NCBI GenBank assembly: GCA_963776845.1 | Contig: CAVZOJ010000002.1 | Location: 930,001-994,000, forward strand | Direction: 5' to 3' | DNA: 64,000 nt | Source: Roseitranquillus sp963776845 | GTDB lineage: Bacteria > Pseudomonadota > Alphaproteobacteria > Rhodobacterales > Rhodobacteraceae | Shown here: piece by piece, positions 35,132 through 44,146 of the stretch | Layout of the letters: the number at the start of each line of letters is the position of its first letter | Numbering within the stretch: the first letter of the stretch is position 1 | Notes under the pieces: model-generated | Database searches by the model: none | What the model was told of the DNA's origin: nothing | Seen by the model: only the letters and a program-made list of their open reading frames with translations | Made by a program: the position numbers and the translations under genes

Positions 35132-35169
35132 TATCCGTGGTGGACACTATCGGCTGCGGTCTCCGCTCG

Positions 35170-36057
35170 TCAGAGCGGTGGGACCGGACGCATACTCTTG
35201 GCGACCTCTGCGGCAAAGTCTTCTTCTTCCCGCGCGATCCCCTCGCCAACTTCGAGGCGGACGAAGCCCGTGATGGAGACATTCGCGGCCTCGGCCGCTT
35301 CGCTCACGCTGCGCTCCGGATCGACAACGAAGGGCTGACTGAGAAGCGTGTTCTCGGCGTAAAACTTCTTCATCCGGCCTTCGATCATCTTCTCGATGAC
35401 CTGTTCGGGCTTGCCCGAGGCGCGCGCCTGCTCGGTCAGGACCGACTTCTCGCGATTCGCAAGTGCCGGATCGAGATCCGCGTCGCTCAGGGCGGCGGGA
35501 TTTATCGCGGCAACGTGCATCGCGACTTGCCGGGCAAGTGCCTCGTCTCCGCCCGTGAACGCGACGAGGACGCCGATCTTGCCCATGCCCTCGGCGGCGG
35601 CGTTGTGGACGTAGGCAACGACACCCTCGCCCTCGAGCGCCGCCATCCGGCGGAGCGTCATGTTCTCTCCGATCTTCGCGATCTTGTCTGTCACAGTCTC
35701 CTCGACAGACTTGCCGTCGATCGTCTGCGCCTTCAGTTCCTCGAGGCTCTTCGCGTCGAGCGCAGCTGCGGCGATGGATGCGACCATCTGCTGGAACTCA
35801 GAGTTCTTTGCGACGAAGTCGGTCTCGGAATTGATCTCGACCATGACACCGCGTCCGCCGCCGACGCGCACCGCGACGAGCCCTTCGGCAGCGGTGCGAC
35901 CAGACTTCTTGGCGGCCTTCGCCAGCCCCTTGGTGCGGAGCCAATCGACCGCGGCCTCCATGTCTCCGTCAGTTTCGGTAAGAGCCTTCTTGGCATCCAT
36001 CATGCCCGCGCCAGTCTTCTCGCGGAGATCCTTCACCTGTGCGGCCGTGATAGCCAT
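35170..36057 (-). CDS. tsf: Elongation factor Ts
   Basis: The 295-residue protein is the nucleotide exchange factor for EF-Tu. The N-terminal UBA-like domain with VKDLREKTGAGMMDAKKALTE and the core motif VMVEINSETDFVAKN are both typical. Length is normal. It follows rpsB on the same transcript. The IS66 element begins directly after its stop, which will affect where the transcript ends. Confidence 0.97.
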   Translation of the reverse strand: MAITAAQVKDLREKTGAGMMDAKKALTETDGDMEAAVDWLRTKGLAKAAKKSGRTAAEGLVAVRVGGGRGVMVEINSETDFVAKNSEFQQMVASIAAAALDAKSLEELKAQTIDGKSVEETVTDKIAKIGENMTLRRMAALEGEGVVAYVHNAAAEGMGKIGVLVAFTGGDEALARQVAMHVAAINPAALSDADLDPALANREKSVLTEQARASGKPEQVIEKMIEGRMKKFYAENTLLSQPFVVDPERSVSEAAEAANVSITGFVRLEVGEGIAREEEDFAAEVAKSMRPVPPL

Positions 36058-36132
36058 TTTCGTTGTCCTTCTCGAATGCGCTAGGCCAGAGGCAGCGTCG
36101 CCCGCCTCCGGTGTCAGAACGATGACAGTTGC

Positions 36133-37015
36133 TCAGCCCTTGTTTTCGAGCTCGTAGGGTGCGTCCTTGGCGATCGCGTCGTCATGAACGGCCTCGTCGC
36201 TCGGGGCGCCTTGCCCGGCCGGTGCCGCAGGTTCGGCGCCTTGCGTCTCTGCCGCTTCCTCCTCGAGCGCGGCCTCTTCCACGGCCGCATCCTCGAGCGC
36301 GCCGACATCGACGCCTGCAGCGCCGAGCTGAGCCGACATGCCGTCGAGAGCCGCGCGGCTCACCAGGTCACAGTAAAGCGCGATCGCGCGCGCCGCGTCG
36401 TCGTTACCTGGAATGACGTGTTCGACACCCTCGGGCGAGCAGTTCGTGTCGACCACGGCGACGACCGGGATCCCGAGCTTTTTCGCTTCGGCGATCGCCA
36501 GAATCCTCCTTGTTGACGTCGATCACGAAGAGGAGGTCCGGCACGCCGCCCATTTCACGGATGCCGCCCAGCGAAGCTTGCAGCTTCTGCTGCTCACGCT
36601 CCATGCCGAGTCGCTCCTTCTTGGTGAGGCCCCCTGCCCCCTCGGACATCTGCTCGTCGATCGTCTTGAGGCGCGCGATCGACTGGCTCACGGTTTTCCA
36701 GTTGGTAAGCGTCCCGCCAAGCCAGCGGTGGTTCATGTAGTACTGCGCGCACCGCTCCGCCGCCTCTGCGACCGGTCGCTGCGCCTGACGCTTGGTTCCG
36801 ACGAACAGCACGCGGCCGCCCTTCGCGACGGTCTCGCGAATGACATGCAGCGCCTGGTCCAGCAGTGGAACGGTCTGCGTCAGGTCGATGATGTGGATGC
36901 CGTTGCGGTCGCCATAAATGAACTCGCCCATGCGCGGGTTCCAGCGAGCCGTCTGGTGACCGAAGTGAACGCCAGCTTCCAGAAGCTGGCGCAAGGAAAA
37001 TTCAGGCAGCGCCAT
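36133..37015 (-). CDS. rpsB: 30S ribosomal protein S2, one frameshift in this sequence
   Basis: The protein starts MALPEFSLRQLLEAGVHFGHQ and is canonical to FVIDVNKE. There, near 36504, one base is missing; in the next frame it continues at VVDTNCSPEGVEHVIPGNDDAARA. An acidic Ala/Glu-rich tail of about 50 residues follows, as in other alphaproteobacteria. S2 is essential, so the shift is almost certainly a sequence error and not a mutation. It is the first gene of the rpsB-tsf unit. Confidence 0.95.
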
Positions 37016-37209
37016 TGATCGGGTCCTTTCCGGTTTCGTGCCTCGGCGGAGCGTTCAGGCCTTTGCCCAACCGGCGGACCCGACGGGGATGTCTCCCCCG
37101 CGGGCCCAAGCCCCGCCTGTGAATTAGGCGGGCGCAGTAGCCGAGCGCGCTGACCTTTGCAAGCCCTTCACCTTGCCGCTGCCTCATCTCTGTCGCACAA
37201 GGTGCCGCC

Positions 37210-38099
37210 ATGGCGACGACGGAGATCATCTGCATCGGCTCTGTCCTCTGGGACATCATCGGCCGGGCGGCCAGTCACATGAAGCTGGGCGCGGACGTCC
37301 CGGGGCGGATCGTGCGGGTGCCTGGAGGCGTCGCCATGAACGTTGCCACGACACTTGCGCGCTTCAATCTTCGACCGGTATCTGTTGACCGCTCTCGGCA
37401 ACGACGACAATGGCCTCGACCTGCTGTCGGCGGCGGACTCCCTGGGATGGAGACAGGTTACGTCTACATTTCGGACGACCTGCCGACAGATGTCTACATG
37501 GCGATCGAAGGGGCAAATGGCCTCGTCGCTGCCATCGCCGACGCACATTCGCTGGAGGCGGCGGGCGGAAAGATACTTCGGCCAATGCGCGACGGTCGGC
37601 TGGGCTCCGAGCGGACGCCCTACGAGGGGCTCGATTGCGCTCGATGGCAACCTCACCGAAGCGCTCTGGCAGAGATCGCCCACGACCCTTGCTTCGGCGT
37701 GGCCGACATCCGGCTCGCACCGGCGTCGCCGGGCAAGGCGGAGCGGCTGCAGCCACTTCTCGCGCACCCGCGCACAACCTTCTACGTCAATCGGGAAGAG
37801 GCGGGGTTGATCGCGCGGCGCACCTTCCTGACGGCGCGAGATGCTGCTAAGCGGCCTCGTCGATCGCGGCGCGGCACGCGTGCTCGTGACCGATGGCGGG
37901 GAAAGCGCGGCCGAGGGCTCGTCGCGCGGGCATCTTCGAGTCGACGCCGCCCTCCGTCATGGTGACGCGGGTTACCGGCGCAGGTGACACGTTCATGGCT
38001 GCTCATATCGCGGCAGAGGCGCGTGGCGAAGCGCCCGAAAAGGCCTTTGCCACGGCTCAGACCGCGGCGGCGGATTTCGTGTCCGGAGAGAGGGCGTCT
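37210..38099 (+). CDS. psuK: PfkB-family kinase, probably pseudouridine kinase, several frameshifts
   Basis: Pieces in three frames add up to one PfkB-type sugar kinase: IICIGSVLWDIIGRAASHMK, VPGGVAMNVATTLARFNL, YLLTALGNDDNGLDLL, TDVYMAIEGANGLVAAIADA and the ATP/catalytic motif VTRVTGAGDTFMAAHIAA. At least four indels separate them. Because it directly precedes the pseudouridine-5'-phosphate glycosidase gene, it most likely phosphorylates pseudouridine. The number of shifts in 0.9 kb points to local sequence error rather than decay, as codon-level conservation is otherwise intact. Confidence 0.8.
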
Positions 38100-39057
38100 G
38101 TGAGAATCGAAAAGCCGGTCTGTTCTGAAGAAGTGGCGGCAGCGCAGCGCCAGGGCGAACCGATCGTTGCCCTGGAGAGCACAATTATCAGCCACGGGAT
38201 GCCGTATCCGCGGAAACATCGAGACGGCGTTGGCGGTGGAGGACACCATCCGCGCAGGTGGCGCCGTCCCTGCGACTATCGCCGTGCTGGATGGTGAGCT
38301 TCGTGTCGGTCTTGACCGAGACGCGCTGGAGCGCTTCGGCAACGGCGGGTCGGTTCTGAAGCTGTCGCGGGCAGACCTTGCCGTCTGCGTGGCCTCAGGT
38401 GCCACGGGCGCCACGACCGTCGCGGCGACGATGATCATCGCGCGCCTCGCCAGGATCGACGTATTCGCGACGGGCGGGATTGGCGGCGTCCACCGCGGCG
38501 CAAGTCGAGAGCTTCGACGTCTCCGCCGACCTGCGAGAGCTTGGCGGAGACCCCAGTCAGCGTCGTCGCCGCGGGCGCGAAGGCGATTCTGGACCTTCCC
38601 GCAACGCTTGAGATGCTCGAGACCCTCGGCGTGCCGGTCATTGCCTTCGGCCAGGATGCGTTTCCCGCGTTCTGGTCGCGCGACGGCAAGTTGCCCGCAC
38701 CTTTGCGAATAGACGATCCCGCGCTGATCGCACGCGCCCACCTCACGCGTGCGGGCGCTCGGCCTGCCCGGTGGGCAACTCATCGCCAACCCGATCCCCG
38801 TCGAGCACGAGATACCGGCCGAAGAGCTCGCGCCGATGATCGAGCGGGCGGTCGACGAAGCGCAGGCGGAGCGGCGTCGCGGGGAAAGAGGTGACGCCGT
38901 ACCTGCTTGTCGCGGATCTTCGATCTGACATCTGGTCGATCGCTCGAATCGAACATTGCACTCGTTCTGGCCAACGCCGCCTCGGTGCCCGCATTGCGGT
39001 CGAAATCGAGAAACAGCGCCGACTCCGACGATCCGAGCCGTGGCCTAGATCGTTGTA
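38100..39057 (+). CDS. psuG: Pseudouridine-5'-phosphate glycosidase, several frameshifts
   Basis: The enzyme splits pseudouridine 5'-phosphate into uracil and ribose 5-phosphate. Recognisable parts in order are EPIVALESTIISHGMPYP, AVPATIAVLDGELRVGL, DVFATGGIGGVHRG, VVAAGAKAILDLPATLEML, FPAFWSRDGKLPAP and TSGRSLESNIALVLANAA. At least four frame changes are needed. GTG at 38100 is taken as start. The end is between 39047 and 39057, depending on a shift near 38985. Confidence 0.82.
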
Positions 39058-39113
39058 GGGGGTCCACGACCGGCCTACATCCTGTCCGCCAAGCACAGGG
39101 TCCGTCCACGAGC

Positions 39114-39828
39114 ATGAGTACGCCATTCGACGAGAAGACGCCTCCGTTGCCTCGTCCCCGTCGCTTCGCCGGATTGAGGGCGAGCTTCCTTACCGGACTC
39201 GTGGTCATCGCTCCGATCTCGCTGACGATCTGGCTGCTGTGGACCTTCGTCGGTTGGGTCGACAGCTTCGTCCTGCCGCTGGTGCCTGCGCGACTGCGGC
39301 CCGAGCAATACATCGGGATCAACCTCCGCGGCGTCGGAGTCATCTTCTTCCTGCTCTTCACGATCATCATCGGCTGGTTCGCGAAAGGTTTCATCGGACG
39401 CTCGCTGATCCGCTGGGCGGAGAGCTTGGTGGCGCGCACGCCGATCGTCCGTTCTCTCTACGGCGGGCTCAAGCAGATCGCCGAGACGGTATTTCGCACA
39501 GACAGAGCGTTCGTTCGACCGCGTCGTGCTGGTCGAGTATCCGCGCAAGGGGCTCTGGGCGCTCGCCTTCGTCTCGACCCATGCGAAGGGCGAAGTCGCG
39601 GGCTCGCTCGAGCGCGGATACGGCCAGATCCTCTCGCTGTTTCTGCCGACGACCCCGAACCCGACCTCGGGATTCCTGCTGTTCGTGCCGGCGCGCGATG
39701 TGATCGAACTCGAGATGTCGGTTGAAGATGCGGCGAAGCTCGTGATCTCCGCGGGCCTGGTCTACCCGGACCGTGAAGAGGTCGAGACGGCAACCGTGAC
39801 GCAAATCCGCGACCGGATCGACGCCTAG
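39114..39828 (+). CDS. DUF502-family membrane protein, one frameshift
   Basis: Two membrane segments (about 25-47 and 68-90: LRASFLTGLVVIAPISLTIW and VGVIFFLLFTIIIGWFAKGF) are followed by the family motif ARTPIVRSLYGGLKQIAETV. After a 1-base loss near 39505 it resumes SFDRVVLVEYPRKGLWALAF and ends at 39828. The family is widespread and has no defined activity. The stop overlaps that of the convergent patatin gene. Confidence 0.82.
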
Positions 39829-40867
39829 CTGAACATCTCCTCCAGATTGACAGTGCCCTCGCGGCCGATCTTGCCGAGATGGGCCGCGAGGAAATGCGTC
39901 GGCAGCACGCCAGCCCGCCGCCTTCAGCATCCGCATCACGTAAGGCGACGGCACAACCTTGGTCGCCACGCTGAGTTCGTTCATCAGATCGTCGTCCGAG
40001 ATCATGTGGATCAGGACGTCCTTCATCGACACCCTTCTCGACCTTTCCCTCGCCGATGAGGCGCTTGACGAAGCTTATCGCCCGAAGCTCGCGCAACAGC
40101 GAAGAGTTGAACCCGATCTCGTTGATCCGGTTCATGATCTCCTGCGGCGTCTTGGGCACGGCCTCCCGGCGGATTGGGTTGATGTTCACGATGACGATGT
40201 CTTCCGGAAACTCCGCCTCGAACAGCGGGAAGAGCGCCGGGTTCCCCGTGTAGCCGCCATCCCAGTACGCCTCGACCTTCCCAGTCTTCGGATCGGCGAT
40301 CTCCACCGCCTGAAAGAGCGTCGGCAGGCAGGCGGAGGCCAGGATGACGTCGGTGTTGATCTCGCCCCCCGTGAAGATGCGGACCTTCCCCGTCCGCACG
40401 TTCGTGGCCCCGACGAAGAGGCGGGGCCCGTCGCTGGCACAGACGCGGTCCCAGCGAAATCTGTCAGCGACCCGCCGCAGCGGGTTCTGGTAGAATGGCC
40501 CATAGCTGTACGGGCTGACCGCACGTGTCACTGCGTCCATGAACGAATAGGGCGCGGAGTACTCGATCGCGCGACTGACCGTCGCCGGAGCGGGATTGAA
40601 GTGTGTCAGCCAACTTGTCAGGCGCATGTCGTTGAGCGACATCACCTGAGTCCAAAGCCAGTCCAGGTTGGCCCGCGCCCCCTCGCGACCGCCAGAGATC
40701 ATGCCGGCCTTGAACGCCGCGCCGTTCATCGCGCCGGCGGAGGTGCCCGAGATTGCGGCGACCTCCAGCCCCTCTTCGTCCAGCAGCCGGTCGAGCACGC
40801 CCCAGGTATAGGCCCCGTGGGCACCGCCCCCCTGAAGCGCCAGGTTGATGCGGACGGGCCCGCTCAC
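39825..40867 (-). CDS. Patatin-like phospholipase, two frameshifts at the C-terminus
   Basis: The Ser-Asp dyad is complete: GGGAHGAYTWGVL (oxyanion), GTSAGAMNG (Ser) and DGGYTGN (Asp). The first 275 residues are one frame; after GKVEKG near 40030 and again near 39915 one-base shifts occur, and the true end reads FLAAHLGKIGREG to a stop at 39825. It lacks a signal peptide, so it acts in the cytosol or at the inner face of the membrane. The neighbour bdhA is 4 bp upstream; patatin genes next to hydroxybutyrate dehydrogenase are common where PHB is used. Confidence 0.88.
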
Positions 40868-40871
40868 GGCG

Positions 40872-41645
40872 TCACAGCGCCGTCCAGCCGCCGTCGACGC
40901 TGATCGTGGTGCCGGTGATCTGGTCGGCCGCGGGCGAGCAGAGGAAGACGACGTTGCCGCCGATCTGCTCGACGGTGGCGAACTGCTTCGACGGCTGCCG
41001 CGCCAGCAGGACGTCGCGCACCACGGTGTCGCGGTCCATGCCGTACTCCTTCATCGTGTCCGGGATCTGGGCCTCGACGAGCGGGGTCAGGACATAGCCC
41101 GGGCAGATGGCGTTGGCGGTGATCGGCTCCTCCGCCGTCTCGAGCGCGGTCACCTTGGTCAGGCCGATGACGCCGTGCTTCGCCGCCACGTAGGCCGACT
41201 TGTACGGCGACGCCGTCAGACCGTGGGCGGAGGCGATGTTGACGACCCTGCCCCAACCCGCCCGGCGCATCATCGGCAGCGCCGCCGCCGTCGTGTGGAA
41301 CGCCGAGGAGAGGTTGATCGCGATGATGGCGTCCCACTTCTCGACAGGGAAATCGGGGATCGGCGCGACGTGCTGGATGCCGGCGTTGTTCACCAGGATG
41401 TCGCAGGCGCCGGCCGCCTCGACCAGCTGCCGGCAGGCCTCCGCCTTCGACATGTCGGCCTGAACGTAGCGCGCCGTCACGCCGGTCTCTGCCGCGATCT
41501 CCTCGGCCAGGGCATGGTCCTCGTCCCGGTCCGTGAAGGAGTTCAGGACGACGTCCGCGCCGGCCCGCGCGAGCTCCCACACCACGCCGAGACCGATGCC
41601 CGAGTTCGACCCCGTGACGACCGCCGTCTTGCCCTTGAGGCTCAT
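40872..41645 (-). CDS. bdhA: 3-hydroxybutyrate dehydrogenase (SDR family)
   Basis: The 257-residue short-chain dehydrogenase has the NAD motif VTGSNSGIGLGV, NNAGIQHVAPIPDFP, the Ser-Tyr-Lys set (NIASAHG and YVAAKHG) and the hydroxybutyrate dehydrogenase motif ICPGYVLTPLVEAQIPD. It oxidises (R)-3-hydroxybutyrate to acetoacetate. I chose ATG at 41645, with GGAGGGCAGG in front, over the ORF start at 41732. The patatin gene follows 4 bp after its stop, so they form one operon. Confidence 0.93.
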   Translation of the reverse strand: MSLKGKTAVVTGSNSGIGLGVVWELARAGADVVLNSFTDRDEDHALAEEIAAETGVTARYVQADMSKAEACRQLVEAAGACDILVNNAGIQHVAPIPDFPVEKWDAIIAINLSSAFHTTAAALPMMRRAGWGRVVNIASAHGLTASPYKSAYVAAKHGVIGLTKVTALETAEEPITANAICPGYVLTPLVEAQIPDTMKEYGMDRDTVVRDVLLARQPSKQFATVEQIGGNVVFLCSPAADQITGTTISVDGGWTAL

Positions 41646-41714
41646 CCTGCCCTCCGCCCATGCTGCCGGCGCGAAACTGCCGCGCCGCGATCGCGAAAGG
41701 AAGCCTCGCCGACG

Positions 41715-41791
41715 AAAAAAAAACGCCCGCACAAGGCGGGCGCTAAGTCATTGAGGCAGGTTTCATACAGGCAAGAAACCTATCGAGCAGT
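41715..41791 (-). ncRNA. Candidate small RNA with two hairpins and its own terminator
   Basis: From a predicted start at 41791 the minus strand encodes about 77 nt. Hairpin 1 is AGGTTTC-loop-GAAACCT (41758-41764 with 41775-41781). A single-stranded GCCTCAATGACTTA part follows, then a terminator hairpin CGCCCGC-loop-GCGGGCG (41724-41742) with nine T. A good sigma-70 promoter lies in front. No ORF of any size fits. It is 70 bp upstream of bdhA in the same direction and could also be an attenuated bdhA leader. Confidence 0.6.
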
Positions 41792-41797
41792 GACTTG

Positions 41798-41826
41798 AAT
41801 ATACGCCTCCAACGCCGGCGGTCCAA
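41798..41826 (-). promoter_or_regulatory. Sigma-70 type promoter of the small RNA candidate
   Basis: On the minus strand TTGGAC (41826-41821), a 17-nt spacer and TATATT (41803-41798) form one of the best housekeeping promoters in the window. The expected start, an A, is at about 41791. Confidence 0.6.
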
Positions 41827-41898
41827 GCTAAAAGTTTGTAAAGGCTAACGCCGCTCCGTACTTTGGCGCCCGAGGCAGTGTACGGACAGGAGGTGGCG

Positions 41899-43720
41899 GT
41901 GATCACCATCGGGCTCGGAACCGTCGTCAAGCGGGCGACACTCGCGGCGGTTCTCACCATAACATGCGTCGGCACGGGAGCAGCAGACCCTGCCCATGGC
42001 ATAGCTATGTATGGAGACCCGGCTCTCCCACCAGATTTCGAGTCCCTGCCTTATGTTAATCCTGATGCACCAGACGGTGGTCGAATCGTCTTTGGAGAGG
42101 CCGGAAGCTTCGACAGCCTCAACCCGCACATCCTGAAGGGACGCGCTCCGTATGGCGTCGGAACCTATGTCTTCGAGTCGCTTATGGGCCGAAGCTGGGA
42201 CGAACCTTTCACTCTCTATGGCCTTCTGGCCGAATCGGTACAGGTGCCGGAGGACCGGTCCTGGGTCGAATTCACGCTACGTCCGAAAGCGGCGTTCTCT
42301 GACGGCACGCCGGTGACGACCGAAGATGTCCTATGGTCGTTCGAGACGCTGGGGACCGAGGGGCATCCGCGGTATCAGTCCGCGTGGGCGAGCGTTGCCT
42401 CTGCCGAGGCCGTCGGCGACCGGACCGTCCGCTTCACCTTTTCCGCGCAAGACAAGGAATTGCCGCTCATTCTCGGCCTCCGGCCGGTCCTGAAGAAGGC
42501 GCAGTGGGCGGGCCTCGACTTCTCCGAAAGCGGATTGTCGCCCGTGCCGATTGGTTCGGGCCCCTACGTCATCGGAGACTACGAGCCGGGCCGCTTCATC
42601 GAGCTTGATCGCGATCCCGACTGGTGGGGCGCCGACCTGGCGTTCAACCGCGGCCAGCACAACATCGACACGATCCGCTACGACTACTTCGGCGACGGTG
42701 ACGTCGTCTTCGAGGCATTCAAGGCCGGCGACATCGACAGCTACCGCGAAGGCAACGCCGCCGCCTGGGACACGCGCTACGACTTCCCGGCAGTGCAGAG
42801 AGGGGACGTGGTGAAGTCGGAGATCCCTCACGAGCGTCCGTCGGGCATCCAGGGCCTCGTCATGAACACCCGCCGCGGCGTCTTTTCGGACTGGCGCGTG
42901 CGGGAGGCCATGATTCAGGCCTTCAACTTCGAGTTCATCAACCAGGTCCTGAACGGGGGAGAGGCGCCGCGGATCACGTCGTACTTTTCCAACTCGGAGC
43001 TCGGGATGCTTCCTGGCCCGGCCGAAGGTCGCGTCAGAGATTTGCTTGAGCCGTACGCCGACGATCTGCCGCCAGGAGCTCTCGAGGGCTACGAACTCCC
43101 CGAGTCAGATGGCAGCGAGCGGAATCGCCGCGGCATCGCCCGCGCGCTCGACCTCTTGAATGAGGCCGGATGGACGGTTCAGGAAGGCGTGATGCGCAAT
43201 GCTGAAGGTCGGCCGCTGAGCTTCGAGATTCTGTTGAATCAGGGCGCGACTGAGACGCAGCAGATCGTCGACCTCTTCGCCGGAGGGCTGCGCCGGCTCG
43301 GCATCGAGCCGCGCATCACGACGGTCGACAGCGCGCAGTACAACGAGCGGACGCAGGAGTTCGACTTTGACATGGCCTACTACGTTCGTGGCCTCTCGTT
43401 GAGCCCGGGCAACGAGCAGAGGCTCTATTGGGGCTCCGAGGCGGCCAACCAGCCCGGCTCTCGGAACTGGATGGGCGCGCAGTCGCCGGCCATCGACGGG
43501 ATGATCGACGAGATGCTGAGCGCCGATAGCAGGGACGATTTCATCGCAGCAGTCCGCGCTACTTGACCGTGTGCTGACCGCGAGCCGCTTCGTCATACCG
43601 ATCTGGTACCGTCCCGAAAGCTATCTCGCGCATGCGTCACGCTTGAAGTACCCTTCGACGCTTCCAGTTTATGGTGACTGGATCGGCTTCCAGCCTGACG
43701 TCTGGTGGGTCGAAGAATAG
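41899..43720 (+). CDS. Family 5 extracellular solute-binding protein (YejA-like), one frameshift
   Basis: A signal peptide (TVVKRATLAAVLTITCVGTGAA) precedes a peptide-binding fold with ESLMGRSWDEPFTLYGLLAE, LRPKAAFSDGTPVTTEDVLWSF and NTRRGVFSDWRVREAM. These are typical for YejA, which binds oligopeptides and microcin C. GTG at 41899 has GGAGG 5 nt upstream. One extra base near 43560 ends the frame early; the true C-terminus reads VIPIWYRPESYLAHA to WWVEE at 43720. The yejB and yejE permease genes that normally follow are absent; unrelated genes come next. Confidence 0.87.
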
Positions 43721-43792
43721 AAACGTCCTCCGGAACGCAACCGCTGCGACGTCGCATTGAGGCCGTAGATCGAACGCCGACTGGAGGGCACC

Positions 43793-44146
43793 ATGGAATG
43801 GCAACAGGTTGCATCGAACTGGTCAGCGTTCGCTGACGCGATTTCCGAGCGCTGGCCGCGCACGGAGATGAACGACATCCTGGCGATCGACGGCAACCGG
43901 GAAGAGTTCGAAGCCTACCTGTCTCGCACGCACGACCTGACACTTGCCGAGTCGCGTGAGGAGGTCGCAGCCTGGCTGGAGGGTGCGATTCCGGCCGATG
44001 TCGTCATGTCGGAGGAGCACGACGAGGCCAGCATACAGTCGAGCAGTCAGCACATTCCTCCAGGCGAGGATGTCTATGCCGAGGACGGCGACTTCGGCGA
44101 CGATCGGGTGGAGCCGCGGCCTATCGGTCGGTCGAGCGGGAGCTGA
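43793..44146 (+). CDS. Hypothetical protein, CsbD-like N-terminal region
   Basis: The 117-residue protein begins MEWQQVASNWSAFADAISER and continues DILAIDGNREEFEAYLSRTH and EEVAAWLEG. This spacing of Trp and helices recalls the CsbD stress-protein family (NW, then a helix pair, then W), but similarity is weak. The last 50 residues are acidic and disordered. It is convergent with mfd, with one base between the two stops. Confidence 0.6.
   Translation: MEWQQVASNWSAFADAISERWPRTEMNDILAIDGNREEFEAYLSRTHDLTLAESREEVAAWLEGAIPADVVMSEEHDEASIQSSSQHIPPGEDVYAEDGDFGDDRVEPRPIGRSSGS

Larger units (their letters stand above)
29115..35160 (-). mobile_element. One IS66-family element split by two serine-recombinase segments
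   Basis: Read on the minus strand, tnpA (35131-34754), tnpB (34757-34445, then 31965-31894) and tnpC (31854-31268, then 29309-29115) occur in the normal IS66 order. The gene pieces join codon to codon when the two inserted segments (31966-34444 and 29310-31267) are taken out. The element ends near the tsf stop on the right (around 35131-35160) and near 29100 on the left; I cannot match the terminal repeats with confidence. Confidence 0.82.
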
